From CAYMOV01 sp964392085 (GTDB lineage: Bacteria; Oederibacteriota; Muellerivitia; Muellerivitales; Muellerivitaceae): a stretch of 5,208 nt of DNA. Shown one piece after another: positions 5,060 to 5,208 of this stretch. Position numbers and translations under genes: made by a program. Within the stretch, counting starts at the first letter, position 1, and each line of letters starts with the position of its first letter. The stretch spans positions 1 to 5,208 of the forward strand of contig CAYMOV010000171.1 in assembly GCA_964392085.1 (NCBI GenBank), given 5' to 3'. The notes beneath the pieces are model-generated. The model saw only the letters and a list, made by a program, of their open reading frames with translations, was not told the origin of the DNA and did not search any database.

Positions 5060-5087
5060 TTGACTTTTGAAGGCGCTGGTTTAGACT
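5060..5087 (+). promoter_or_regulatory. Sigma70-type promoter upstream of tRNA-Asn
   Basis: TTGACT (5060-5065) and TAGACT (5082-5087) are separated by 16 bp, both close to consensus. Initiation would fall near 5094, about 40 bases before tRNA-Asn. A terminator-like hairpin lies between this start point and the tRNA. Confidence 0.6.
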
Positions 5088-5094
5088 AAGGCCC

Positions 5095-5113
5095 CCCCAA
5101 GAGGGGATTTTTT
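5095..5113 (+). terminator. Short terminator-like hairpin with T6 tail
   Basis: CCCC (5095-5098), AAGA loop, GGGG (5103-5106), then one A and six T (5108-5113). The stem is only 4 bp, though all G-C, so efficiency is uncertain. It would suit the end of the dnaX-ybaB-recR transcript, about 100 bases after the recR stop, but it also lies at the predicted 5' end of the tRNA-Asn transcript. Confidence 0.5.
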
Positions 5114-5132
5114 ATTTCCACCCAAAGTACCT

Positions 5133-5207
5133 TCCCCGGTAGCTCAATGGTGGAGCATGCGACTGTTAATCGCAGGGTTGTTGGTTCGAGTCCAACCCGG
5201 GGAGCCA
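5133..5207 (+). tRNA. tRNA-Asn (anticodon GTT)
   Basis: A complete 75-nt cloverleaf including the encoded CCA. The acceptor stem is TCCCCGG/CCGGGGA with discriminator G, the D-arm is GCTC-AATGGTG-GAGC, the anticodon stem is TGCGA/TCGCA, and the T-arm is GTTGG-TTCGAGT-CCAAC. The loop CTGTTAA gives anticodon GTT, reading AAC and AAU. It follows recR in the same direction but has its own candidate promoter. The window ends one base after CCA, so any further tRNA genes are out of view. Confidence 0.98.
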
Positions 5208-5208
5208 T

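Noticed and set aside
1..5208. CRISPR array, insertion sequence or transposase
   Set aside because: No regularly spaced repeats with spacers, no transposase motifs and no long terminal inverted repeats are seen. The only sizeable direct repeat is the dnaX 5' duplication.

Overview
The window is a bacterial chromosome segment built around a conserved information-processing block: SRP RNA (ffs), then dnaX, ybaB/ebfC and recR on the + strand, flanked by two tRNA genes with encoded CCA ends. The same order (SRP RNA, dnaX, ybaB, recR) is known from Bacillus and many other phyla. The core genes are strongly GC-rich: 20 of 20 codons in a counted dnaX stretch end in G or C. They also use GTG and TTG starts. 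This fits a high-GC bacterium, but I cannot name the phylum.

Layout. Positions 1-1218 (- strand) hold the first 406 codons of a Schlafen AlbA_2-type ATP-binding protein that runs off the left edge. Its base composition is clearly lower in GC3, so it looks accessory. Positions 1219-1506 are non-coding, with four phased TGTCA motifs and a terminator for the next gene. A tRNA-Arg(ACG) lies at 1507-1583 (-) with its own promoter. Positions 1584-1877 are a G-rich non-coding spacer with a possible G-quadruplex and the SRP RNA promoter. The SRP RNA is at 1878-1982 (+).

The oddest part is 2041-2271. A 70-bp segment holding the dnaX ribosome-binding site and first 18 codons occurs twice, 161 bp apart. 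The two copies are separated by about 91-94 bp that fold into strong hairpins. The upstream copy opens a 53-codon reading frame whose stop overlaps the real dnaX start (TAATG). It may be an insertion scar, a coupled leader ORF or an assembly artefact.

The operon proper follows: dnaX (2217-3986, clamp-loader gamma/tau), ybaB/ebfC (4005-4316, nucleoid-associated protein) and recR (4391-4993, RecFOR recombination mediator). A four-unit heptanucleotide repeat sits in the ybaB-recR gap. The window closes with a promoter, a short terminator-like hairpin and a tRNA-Asn(GTT).

Functionally, dnaX loads the replicative clamp, RecR helps load RecA at stalled or gapped forks, YbaB binds DNA, and SRP RNA and the tRNAs serve translation and protein targeting. 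The left-hand AlbA_2 gene is unrelated to this block and may mark the edge of a tRNA-linked island.
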